Positions 10,869 through 21,538 of a DNA stretch of 47,500 nucleotides are shown piece by piece. A program made the position numbers and the translations under genes. The stretch's first letter is position 1. Each line of letters begins with the position of its first letter. Source of the stretch: Neocallimastix lanati (nom. inval.) (taxonomy: Eukaryota > Neocallimastigomycota > Neocallimastigomycetes > Neocallimastigales > Neocallimastigaceae). The notes below the pieces were generated by a model. The model was given only the letters and a program-made list of their open reading frames with translations, did no database searches and was not told the DNA's origin. The DNA is taken from the NCBI GenBank assembly GCA_016946835.1, contig JACVTC010000038.1, positions 227,501-275,000 of the forward strand, read 5' to 3'.

Positions 10869-11907
10869 ACGAAATTATTAAATTTTTACATATTTTTTTT
10901 TAATAAGTATTGTTGGTATTTATTCAATACCAGTTAGTCATAATTCTCCAATGGCTGGTGGTGTTAAATATCACATTAATCTTTTAAAAGAATTAGAAAA
11001 AGCGTTATAAAATAACAGTAAACTAAATGACCCAAAAATTATTTATATCGATCCTCTAATTAGCGGTTATTTCAACGATGGTGGTTCTTTGATGCCAGAA
11101 AAAGCTTTAGCTCCAGGTTTTACATTTGAAAAATAGATGAATTGTTTTACTAAAAGATGGTAAAGAATAGTTAGGAACTCCAGAATGTGAAGAAATAAAA
11201 ATCATTCGTAAAAATGGTATGAAACCACTTCAAAATTAAATTAAAGTTAAAGTATTATTGGTAATGGTGATACTTCAAGATTAGAAGAATTAGTTATTCA
11301 AATAGGTAAGTAGTATTAATTATGTTATTCTTCGAAACTTATCCATTCAAGCTCCAAATGATCTTTTGGTTGGAATTGTTAATATGATGCAATTGTCGTA
11401 CAGAGTACTACTACTAGTTGGATTGATAACTGTTTAATTAATTATGGTAAAAGAAGAGTTGAAAATGAACCAAAATATTTCGGTCAGTCATAATATTGAG
11501 AGTGGCAATATATGCCACTTGTTCGTTATGGAAAACACCATGTTTTTAATAATGATTATTATGTTGATAATTAAGAAATAATAATGATAGAAGTATCAGT
11601 TTAACTCATATCTCTATGGGTTTAGATCTTAAAATATAACTCTTTCAATTATAATAAGTTAAATAATATTGAAAAAAAAGAACTTGAGTTTAATGTTACA
11701 AATTCAAAAGCTAAGAGCATTGCTAATGGAAGTATTAATCCATCATGAATTAATGTTATCTTTACAACTAAAACCTTAAAATCAAGTGAATCCTACAACA
11801 GTGAAGTTGTAAAAAGTATTAAAAAATATGATTTAAAGTATTCAATTCCAACATGGATGTCTACTGAAAAATCCAGTAATAATGATGATTTTTCTGAAGA
11901 TAAATAA
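10869..11907 (+). pseudogene. Decayed pectate lyase (PL1) copy
   Basis: The sequence aligns along its whole length with the intact lyases at 8097 and 13178. The start ATG has become ACG (10869-10871). The text keeps SIVGIYSIPVSHNSP and LAPGFTFEK, but stops appear (for example TAA near 11008 and TAG near 11133), with frameshifts near 11150 and 11270. About 150-200 bases covering the core from the second calcium site to just before MPRVR are deleted near 11490. The 3' end (PTWMS... then TAA at 11905-11907) resembles the 13178 gene more than the 8097 gene. The GFGQNTTG segment is also lost near 10952. It cannot make an active enzyme. Confidence 0.95.
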
Positions 11908-12427
11908 ATCAATAAATTTTATTATCACACAAAAAATTTAGTTCATGATATATTAAAACAAATAAATAATCAAATATATAAATAGAAATAGGAATAGTAA
12001 TTTTTTTAAAAAATGAATATAGTATATTTAAAACTAGATTATCTATATAAAATAAATACGCTAATTAGTACAATAGAGAATATCATTATTTATGCAGAGA
12101 CATTATTTATTAGAATATCTTTTTTCAATAGGAGACCAATATTAATTTATTAAATTAAATAAACAAAATTAATTTTCTAAATAAAATAGTAAATATAATA
12201 ATTTATAAATAAAATAATTGATATAAAATATTTTTTTTTATATGTATATAATATACAAATTAATGATAAGAATAATAAAAAAATATTAAAAGTTATAAAA
12301 GCAATATTATTTAATACAACGTAAATATTTTTTTACTTTGTATATCATTATAGATATAAATATACATACATAAGAAATATATATTTCTATTAAAACTATA
12401 AAGTTAATAAAAGTAATAAGAAATGAT

Positions 12428-12469
<42 letters not shown>

Positions 12470-13036
12470 GTAAAAATTCCTAAAATTAATTAAATTCAAC
12501 TATTGTATTTTATTCGTAAATATAAAACTTCACTTGGTATATTCTTATTACTTTAATTGATTAAAAAAAATATGATGAAAAAAAAACTATAACAAAAAAA
12601 AAAATAAGTAATAATAATAATAATAATGATAATAATAATAATAATACTTAAAAATATAATACATAATGAAAAAATAACAATAGTAATGAATTACCAATAT
12701 TACTTGAATTTAATTATAAACTTTTTATTGTATTGGTAATTATTAAACTTCAATTAATATATTTTTGTAACTTTAATTAATAAAAAAAATGATAGAAGAT
12801 GTATAGAAATTATATTATTTTAAATTATAATATTTATGTTATAATAATAATTTTAAATTTTTATTATATTAAGGTTTAATATAGAAAATGATATAAATAT
12901 TTTCTTTTATTATATTTTTATTTATATTATTAATGTTAAGGTTAAGGGGTAGAACATGTTATAAATTAATTATTTTACCCGGATAAAATGATATTACATT
13001 TAACTATATTTTAAAAGGTTTTAAAAAAAAATTTTA
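11908..13036. other. AT-rich intergenic DNA
   Basis: No gene seen. It contains a 36-base A-run (12432-12467) and an AAT microsatellite (about 12610-12650). A slightly less A/T-biased patch at 12935-12985 has no recognisable content. Confidence 0.6.
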
Positions 13037-13047
13037 TATATAAATAA
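13037..13047 (+). promoter_or_regulatory. Candidate TATA element of third pectate lyase
   Basis: TATATAAATAA, identical to the element at 8016-8026 before the paralogue. The spacing to the ATG at 13178 is about 130 bases, longer than in the paralogue. Confidence 0.3.
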
Positions 13048-13177
13048 TATATAAAATAACTTAAAATTTCTTTTTTTTTTTTTTTATAAAATAAAATAAA
13101 AAGCATTAATATCAATAATAATAAATTTAAACTAAAATAATAAGATTAATATAAATAATTATTAATTACATATTAAA

Positions 13178-14563
13178 ATGAAATTATCAAGTTCAAGCAT
13201 TATTTTTTTATTAGGTATTGTTGGTATTAATACTACACCAGTTAGTTATAATTCTCCAATAGGTTTTGGTCAAAATACTACTGGTGGTGCTGGTGGTGTT
13301 GAATATCATGTTAATACTTTAAAAGAATTAAAAGATGCATTACAAAATAATGGTAAACCAAATGATCCAAAAATTATTTATATTGATTCACCAATTAATG
13401 GTTATTACTACGATGATGGTTCGTTGATGACCGAAGAAAATTTAGCTCCAGGTTTTACTTTTGAAAAATATATGAATTGTTTTACTGAAGATGGTAAAGA
13501 ATGGTTAGGAACCCCAGAATGTGAAGAAATTGAAAAACTTCGTAAAAATGGTATGAAGCCACTCCAAAATCAAATTAAGGTTAAAGTCACTTCTAATACT
13601 TCTATTATAGGCAATGGCGATGCTTCAAGGTTAGAAGAATTAGTTATTCAAATTGGTAGTGTAGATAATGTTATTCTTCAAAACTTATCCATTCAAGCTC
13701 CAAATGATCTTTTCCCACAATGGACAATGAATGATGGTTGGAGTTGTAAATATGATGCAATTGTCATTCAAAGTTCTACTAATGTTTGGGTTGATAACTG
13801 TTTAATTGATGATGGTAAAAGAATAGTTGAAAATGAGCCAAAGTATTTTGGTCAGAATGTCGAGAGACATGATGGTTTAATTGATATTGTAAAAGGATCT
13901 GACTTAGTTACTCTTTCTAATAATCGTTTCGCCAACCACAGGAAAACAATTTTAATTGGTAATAGTGATAGTTATACTGCTGATCGTGACCATTTAAGAG
14001 TTACTATGTACAATAATGTTTTCATTAATTGCTGGCAACGTATGCCACGTGTCCGTTTTGGAAAAGTTCACATCTTCAATAACTATTACTATGCTGATAA
14101 TTTCAGAGATTATCCAGTACAATATCATGATGATGGAACTGTCTCATTAACTCATATATTTTTAGGTTTAGGTCTTGAATCTAATATTCTCTCTGAATAC
14201 AACTCTTTCAATTATTATAAATTAAATAAATTTACTAATAGTACCGCTGTCATTCTTAGTAATTATGGTGGTTATCAATTCCATGATAATGGTTCTAAAT
14301 ACAATGGCCATAAATATAATTTAGATGCTCTTGCTAAAAAAGAATTTGAATTAAATGTTGAATCCACAAAAGCCAAAAACCTTGCTAATGGAGGTACTAA
14401 TCCAGAATGGGTTAATGCTACTTTCACTACTAAAACTTTCAATCCAAAAGAATCCTACAACTATAAAGTGGTTAAGAGTATTAATAGAGTTAATGAATTA
14501 GAATATTCAGTACCAACATGGATGTTTGATGAAGAATCCAATAGTAGTAGTGAAGAAGAATAA
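13178..14563 (+). CDS. Pectate lyase, polysaccharide lyase family 1 (intact, mosaic)
   Basis: A 461-residue secreted PL1 lyase with the same signal peptide and motif order as the 8097 gene: WVDNC in place of WIDNC, RHDGLIDI, HRKTILIG and WQRMPRVRFG. There is no intron and no dockerin; the C-terminal tail is Ser/Glu-rich. The DNA is a mosaic. Up to about 13640 it follows the 8097 gene even at silent sites (for example ACCCCAGAA, where the first copy has ACTCCGGAA). From about 13660 to about 14415 it follows the first copy (bases 430-1165) almost base for base. Its last 150 bases are closer to the pseudogene at 10869. This implies gene conversion or unequal exchange within the array. Function is as for the other copies; substrate is inferred from the family. 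Confidence 0.95.
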   Translation: MKLSSSSIIFLLGIVGINTTPVSYNSPIGFGQNTTGGAGGVEYHVNTLKELKDALQNNGKPNDPKIIYIDSPINGYYYDDGSLMTEENLAPGFTFEKYMNCFTEDGKEWLGTPECEEIEKLRKNGMKPLQNQIKVKVTSNTSIIGNGDASRLEELVIQIGSVDNVILQNLSIQAPNDLFPQWTMNDGWSCKYDAIVIQSSTNVWVDNCLIDDGKRIVENEPKYFGQNVERHDGLIDIVKGSDLVTLSNNRFANHRKTILIGNSDSYTADRDHLRVTMYNNVFINCWQRMPRVRFGKVHIFNNYYYADNFRDYPVQYHDDGTVSLTHIFLGLGLESNILSEYNSFNYYKLNKFTNSTAVILSNYGGYQFHDNGSKYNGHKYNLDALAKKEFELNVESTKAKNLANGGTNPEWVNATFTTKTFNPKESYNYKVVKSINRVNELEYSVPTWMFDEESNSSSEEE

Positions 14564-15477
14564 TTAAAACAAATTTTATTATAATAAATTTAATACATAA
14601 TATATTAGAAGGTAATTTTTTAAATAATTGATTTTTATCAAATCTAAATTTTAATCATAATTTATATCATAATTTATAATTGTTATTAAACTTTTTTGAA
14701 TTTAATAATATATTAATAAATTATATGACTATACTATTAATAGAATTTACTATGATTTTATGATATCCTATATTAAATTAAAGTTATTATAGAGTATTGA
14801 TTAATATATACTAATAAACACAATAGATAATATAAAAATTTATATTTTAATTATTTTGATTTATTTAAATATTATTTAAAATGATTAAATAATATGGTAT
14901 AATTTATAAAAAAAAATAATAATAAATTAAATGATAATAATAAAATAAATTAAATTATGTATAAATAAAAAAATAAAAAAATAATATAAAATAAAATAAA
15001 ATAAAAATTAATAAATATTTAAATAATAGATATTTTAAATTAATAATAACGATCATCGTATTTAGTTATCTTTGATACAAAATGATGGAATAAGTTCATT
15101 TCATTGGTTTAGTCTATTTAAGACAAACAAGTAATTACACAAAAACTGAAAAATTGTATTCTCTTTCTAAATATAATTTTTCAATTATCTAAACAATCTC
15201 TCATTGGTCAAATTAATGCTTTTATTCTTAATAGTTGTAATATTAGTTATAATCAATCTCAATATAACATTACTAAAATTATTATTGATTTTTATGTTAA
15301 AAGTTTAAAATAAAATAAAATAAAAATAAAAAATAAAATAAAAAAAAAAGCTGAAAATAATAAAAATTAAAAAAAAAAAAAAAAAAGGCCATACAGGGTT
15401 ACAGTTCAATTAACTATTAAAACCTGTAGTTGTAAAGAATAAATTGAAACTTTTTTTTTCTTAGCTAAATGTCATAG

Positions 15478-15522
<45 letters not shown>

Positions 15523-15786
15523 CGACATAAAATATTTACTGATAAATATTATTAATTAATGATAAATATATGTTTATATATATTTGTATTTTATAATATT
15601 AAAAATTAATTAAAAAAAAAATAATAAATAATAAATAAAATTATATTATATCATGTTTTTTAACAAATAAAAATAAAGATCTATTTCATTAATATTATAT
15701 CTATATTAATTTTAAAATTATTAATTGTTATATTATTTAAAGTTTTTTGCCCAGTTATTATTTTATTTTTTGCAATAAATAAAATT

Positions 15787-15828
15787 GTTTCATCAAATTA
15801 AATAAAAGTATTATTAATTTGATGAAAC
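15787..15828. repeat. Inverted repeat, 15-bp perfect arms
   Basis: GTTTCATCAAATTAA (15787-15801) and its exact reverse complement (15814-15828) are separated by 12 bases. Imperfect pairing extends outward through AAAATT/AATTTT. It could form a hairpin. No gene lies within a kilobase, so a terminator role is not indicated. Confidence 0.85.
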
Positions 15829-16192
15829 TAAATTTTAATTATATTAAATATGAGATATAAAAAAGATTGTTTTTTTTTAAATATACATGAAAGTTAAAAT
15901 TATAATAAAAGCATATTAATAATAATAATAGTAATATTAATAGATAATAATAATAATAAATAATAATAATGAGACAATAAATATATATTAAATGTAGGAC
16001 AAAGAAAATTACATTATTATCTAAGATTTTTGTAAAAAATTGGAGAAATTAAAAAATAATATATAATAATAAACCTCAACTATATTATTGAATAATTACA
16101 CAAAATGTTTTTTTAATAATAATAAAGTTATAATATTAATGATTAATAATAAATCATAAATAATACAAAACAATGAATAATTATTAATGAAT

Positions 16193-16246
16193 AATTATTA
16201 TTCATTATTTAATTATTATTCATTATTTAATTATTATTCATTATTT
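16193..16246. repeat. Three exact 18-bp tandem copies
   Basis: The unit AATTATTATTCATTATTT is repeated three times without change. It is preceded by the inverted text AATGAATAATTATT, so the array can also fold on itself. Confidence 0.8.
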
Positions 16247-17371
16247 ATAATTAAAATTATTAAAATATCAATTTTTTATAATTATTTATTTACATAAAGA
16301 TATATATATTATTTATAAATTATAAATTCATATTTAAATTTTAATTTCAATATATATATATTAAATTACTGGATTGTTATCTTGTAAAATACAAAATACC
16401 TTATGTATTGTGTATAATATTTGGGTTTATTGTAATGATAATTAGTACTTTACTTTCTATTTATAATTATTGTATCTATCTTTATTTTTCTTTAAAAATA
16501 TTATTTAATAATTATTATTTCTAATTTTTTTTTTTTTTGAATTAGATATATTACCGAAATGTTTTGGTTCAAACATTATTGACAGTCCTCTTAATTTTTT
16601 TTTTCTGTGATAGTGACTCTCAGTATCAATGCAAAAGAAAAAATTTAATAATCATCAATAAATATTAAACAAAAGTGTTACCCTTAAAACCATGAATAAT
16701 TATTTGACATGAAGAAACAGTGATAATTAAAGATTAAATTTTAATATATTGAATTTTAAAAAAAAAAAAAAAAAATTAATATTCATACAGTTTTATTAAA
16801 TTTTTTTTTTTTTTCTTTTCTTTTAAAATTACTAATTTAAACTAAATAAAAATTAAAAGAAAGTAAAAATAAATATATTATATAATCAGTTTTTTGACAA
16901 AAAATATATATAAATACATTTTAATATTAAAAATTTATAGTGTATTGAATATATTAACTTATTCATTTAAAATATTAATATATAAAATTATTATTATTAT
17001 TGTTTATTCTTCTATATATAAAATATTAAATTTTCGATAAAAAAAAATTCATTTTTAAAAAATATTTCATTTTTTTTTTTTTAAACTGGAATAAATTTAT
17101 TTTATAATTCATATAAACAATCATTCTTAAATTACTAAAATAAATTCAATTTTTATATCTTTAAAAAACAAAATTAATTTTAATAAAATATTAAATATTT
17201 ATTTAAATATAAAAATATTATTTTATATATACTTATTTATATTTTTTTTTTAAAAAAAAAAAAAAAAAAATCTTCTAGTATATAAACCAATCAATATACA
17301 ATTAACATGAACTTTTTTAATTTTTTATTATAAATTTATAAAAATTATGAAAGTTACTCTATATAAAAATT

Positions 17372-18115
17372 TTAACAATTAATTGGCTTACTACACCAGT
17401 CATTGTTTTCAATATCCCAATTACCATCATCATCAATATAAGAGATGGTAAAGCATAAGGAACAGCAATTGTATCCTTGTTTTGTGATTAAGGCAGGACA
17501 AAAATCAGATGAAGCAGATGAAATACCACCACATCCATACCATTAATTATCTTCAATATCCCAATCGCCCTTCATTATCAGTGTAAGCAACTTCACAATT
17601 AGATGATCAGCACTTGTAACCTTGACCAATAAAAGAAGCTGAGCATTTACCATTGTCAAATGGCTTCTTATAATTATAACCACTAACTCTACTACCACTA
17701 GAATGGCCACCAGCTAAGGATAGAACATCATAGATAGAAATGAAACCATTAACAACCTGAATTTCGGGTTTGAGCCTAGAATTTGTGATATACGAAAGTA
17801 AGTTCATCACCATCATAAAGGAAATTTTCAACCTTTTTTTCCAATCTGGATTTTCCTTGTATTTTAGACGAATATCAATGAATTTAAATACCACTCTTAA
17901 GTTCAGCACCTTGAGCATTCTTACTTGTCCATCCAGATGGAATGTAAACTTCTTTATTGAATTTACTGTCATCAGTGCTTCATTAGAAAAAAAAAAAAAA
18001 AAAAAAAAAAAAATAGCCCCCAAGCAGCTAATGGATTTTGATAACCACTATGAGAGTAAGAAGAACCAATTCTCCAGGCCAAATCACCTTGTAAAATCCC
18101 CACCCACATGCTAAA
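17372..18115 (-). pseudogene. GH48-type cellulase with two C-terminal fungal dockerins, broken
   Basis: Read on the minus strand, the 5' remnant gives GDLAWRIGSSYSHSGYQNPL (about 18025-18085), then a 26-base A-run. After it come KEVYIPSGWTSKNAQGAEL (17902-17961), FIDIRLKYKENPDW (17840-17881) and TFVYHKF (near 17785), which match the C-terminal end of GH48 processive cellulases. A Gly/Ser linker leads to two fungal dockerins: C..GYKC..NCEVAYTD..GDWDIEDN..WYGCG (about 17530-17645) and GYNCC..FTISYIDDDGNWDIENNDWC (about 17375-17503). Roughly 300 residues expected between the first two blocks are missing, joined at the A-run. TGA replaces a dockerin cysteine (17607-17609), a one-base insertion lies near 17570, and TAA interrupts dockerin 1. 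Dockerins attach enzymes to cellulosomes, so this was a cellulosomal exoglucanase gene. GH48 is assigned from remembered family motifs. Confidence 0.75.
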
Positions 18116-18185
18116 TACCATAAAATAAGGTAATGAGCAGAATTTAATTTAATTTTATTTTATTCAATTTTTACTTTAATTGTAT

Positions 18186-19313
<1,128 letters not shown>

Positions 19314-19720
19314 CACTATTTTTCTTGTAAAAAAAATTTATATATATGATACATATAATGTATATTATCTTAAATCATTTATTATGTAATGAATAAAGGA
19401 TTCATTACCTAAAATGAATTCATTTTAATTATTAAAAAAATAATATATATATATATATATATATTATTTAATAAATAAGTGATATAAATTTTAATTAAAT
19501 TTTAATAAATATGTTATATAAAAGATATTAAAATAAAATTAACAATTAAAAAATCAAAATAAAATAAAATAATAATAATAATAATATATATACAATTAAA
19601 AAAAAAAAAAAAACTATTAAAAAATAATAATTGAATATATGTAACTATAGAATTAGGATTACATTATATAGATAGTATGATATGAGCTCTCTCTCTCTCT
19701 TACTAAGAAAATTATTATTA

Positions 19721-19950
19721 TTTTTTTTTTTTTTTATAGACAGGGAAGAGAATACACTTCCAAAACTTTATTAAATTTTATTTTAAAAAATACATGTAGG
19801 TGAAAAGTACATTTGAAATTAAAAATAAAAAATTTAAAAAATAAAAAAAATAAAAAGCTCGAAAATACTATGTATTTCGGCAAGTTGTACTATGCGGGAA
19901 TTTTTCCCTTCCTAACAAATAAAAAAGAAATAAAACCTAGAAGTAACATC
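19721..19950 (-). repeat. Retroposed 215-bp 3' segment, left copy, with poly(A)
   Basis: On the minus strand this is the 3' end of a transcript-like unit ending in 15 A (T at 19721-19735). Bases 19736-19950 repeat 20479-20693 almost perfectly, differing only by small A-tract indels. Both copies have ATTATTA next to the poly(A) end. The left copy continues upstream into the coding fragment at 19912-20432. A 3'-anchored copy with an A-tail suggests target-primed retroposition. Confidence 0.85.
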
Positions 19951-20432
19951 TTTAAAATAGATAGTGTGGTGTCCACTAAACTCTCCCCGGGATTCATCAT
20001 TTATTGAACTACTAGGGCGAGATTCATCCTTCGTAGAAATAGATGATGATCCTGTATTATCATTATGCCTTATCAGTACGACGTCGACGCTCTTGGATAA
20101 GTTTGGTATTTTGCAATACCTATCAAATAATAGCTCAAACGATCTACTTATGATAGGTATTGCACTTGTTAAGAATTCCGCCAAGCCCGCAATTTTTGGA
20201 ACAGGTGACTCAGATGAACCTTTGAAAAGTAGTTCATTTAATTGTCTCTGTTCCCCACTATCGAAATGTAGCTCATTTAAAACTAAAGTCCCACCAAGAA
20301 GGAACAAGTATATATAATGATTGATATAATCTTCAAAATTAGAAATAGAGTCATAAGAAGAAAGAGGATTAAACGCTCTAATCTTCCTAAGGAATAAAAC
20401 ATAGAGATCATCGATGAATTTAATTCCTATTA
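19912..20432 (-). pseudogene. Coding fragment of unknown family in a poly(A)-tailed retroposed unit
   Basis: One minus-strand frame is open from the edge of the neighbouring T-run (about 20432) to the stop at 19912-19914, about 170 codons. No ATG lies in the frame, so the 5' end is missing. Readable text includes KFIDDLYVLFLRKIRAFNPL, FEDYINHYIYLFLLGGTLVL, KIAGLAEFLTSAIPIISRSF and DESRPSSS near the end. Base composition is clearly less A/T-biased than the surroundings, as expected for real or recently real coding sequence. I do not recognise the family; a mobile-element protein is possible given the A-tail and the second partial copy next to it. The opposite strand (19964-20317) is also open but lacks these supports. 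Confidence 0.5.
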
Positions 20433-20433
20433 T

Positions 20434-20435
<2 letters not shown>

Positions 20436-20481
<46 letters not shown>

Positions 20482-20693
20482 GACAGGGAAGAGAATACAC
20501 TTCCAAAACTTTATTAAATTTTATTTTAAAAAATACATGTAGGTGAAAAGTACATTTGAAATTAAAAAATAAAAAATTAAAAAATAAAAAAATAAAAAAG
20601 CTCGAAAATACTATGTATTTCGGCAAGTTGTACTATGCGGGAATTTTTCCCTTCCTAACAAATAAAAAAGAAATAAAACCTAGAAGTAACATC
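20436..20693 (-). repeat. Retroposed 215-bp 3' segment, right copy, 5'-truncated
   Basis: On the minus strand it ends in 43 A (T at 20436-20478). It matches the left copy over 20479-20693 and stops abruptly at ...AAGTAACATC, after which the sequences differ. Similar A/T strings flank it (CTATTATTATT on the left, CTAATATTATTATTA on the right), possibly a target-site duplication. It may have inserted into the 5' part of the left copy. Confidence 0.85.
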
Positions 20694-21538
20694 CTAATAT
20701 TATTATTAAATTCATATTTTATTGTTCATATTGCAAAAGACTAACCTCACTTATAACAATCCAGCCTCAATAATATTTAATACATTATAGCAAATTATGT
20801 ACAACGTACAGCTAATTATTTTTAATTAATAAAAGTATCCAATTTAATAATTAATAAACAATTTTTTTTTTTTTTTTTTTTCTATATTTTATTATATAAA
20901 TTTTATTAATAAATTTTATTATATAGTACAATATTTGAATTTAACACTATATTTAAAGATTTAAAAACTATTTAATTATTAAAATAAAAATTTAAAAAAA
21001 TTAAGTTAAAATAATTACAGAAAAAAAAAAATTTTTTTTTTTTAATAAAAAATAAGTAAAAATATAAATTTCAATATAAATATTTAAATATTTTATAGAA
21101 TATATGTATAAATAAATAATTTTAATTAAAAATAGTTTTAAAAAAATAAAATTTAAATAAAAAAAAAAAAATAAAATAAAATCATATATTTTTATATTAC
21201 ATTTATTATTATTTAATAATTATAGATTTATAATTAAATAACAATAAATATTAAATATATTTATCCTCTTTTTTTTTTATTTTATTTTCCTCTTTTCTTT
21301 TCCTCTTTTCTTATATTAAATTTACATAATACATTATAAACAATAAAAAAAAAAACACAAATAAATATTTTAATAAATTCTTTACATATAAAATAAAAAA
21401 AAAATACATTAAATTTTATATTTTTATCTTACTTTTAATTTCAATTACTCTTTTTTTTTTTCCTTATCTTATTTATCCCTCTTAACTTTTTTTTTTTTTT
21501 TTTTTTTTGATTTCTATATAATAATTCTATAAATTGGT
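20694..21538. other. AT-rich DNA downstream of the DPBB gene
   Basis: No gene seen. It contains homopolymers and T/C-rich runs (21266-21315, 21450-21510), likely the 3' untranslated region and terminator area of the minus-strand gene ending at 21539. Confidence 0.6.

Larger units (their letters stand above)
14564..17371. other. AT-rich gene-free stretch with hairpin and short tandem repeats
   Basis: No convincing gene. Long A-runs lie at 15367-15386 and 15481-15519, and repeats at 15787-15828 and 16193-16246 have their own entries. Patches at 15045-15300 and 16370-16700 are less A/T-biased. The first gives short coding-like text on the plus strand (for example LIGQINAFILNSCNISYNQ) with stops on both sides, and may be an old gene relic of unknown family. 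Confidence 0.5.

Noticed and set aside
17770-18114. Plus-strand 114-codon frame
   Set aside because: Antisense to the GH48 pseudogene and running through its A-run as poly-Lys.
19964-20317. Plus-strand 117-codon frame
   Set aside because: Overlaps the minus-strand frame, which is longer and agrees with the poly(A) direction of the retroposed unit; not fully excluded.
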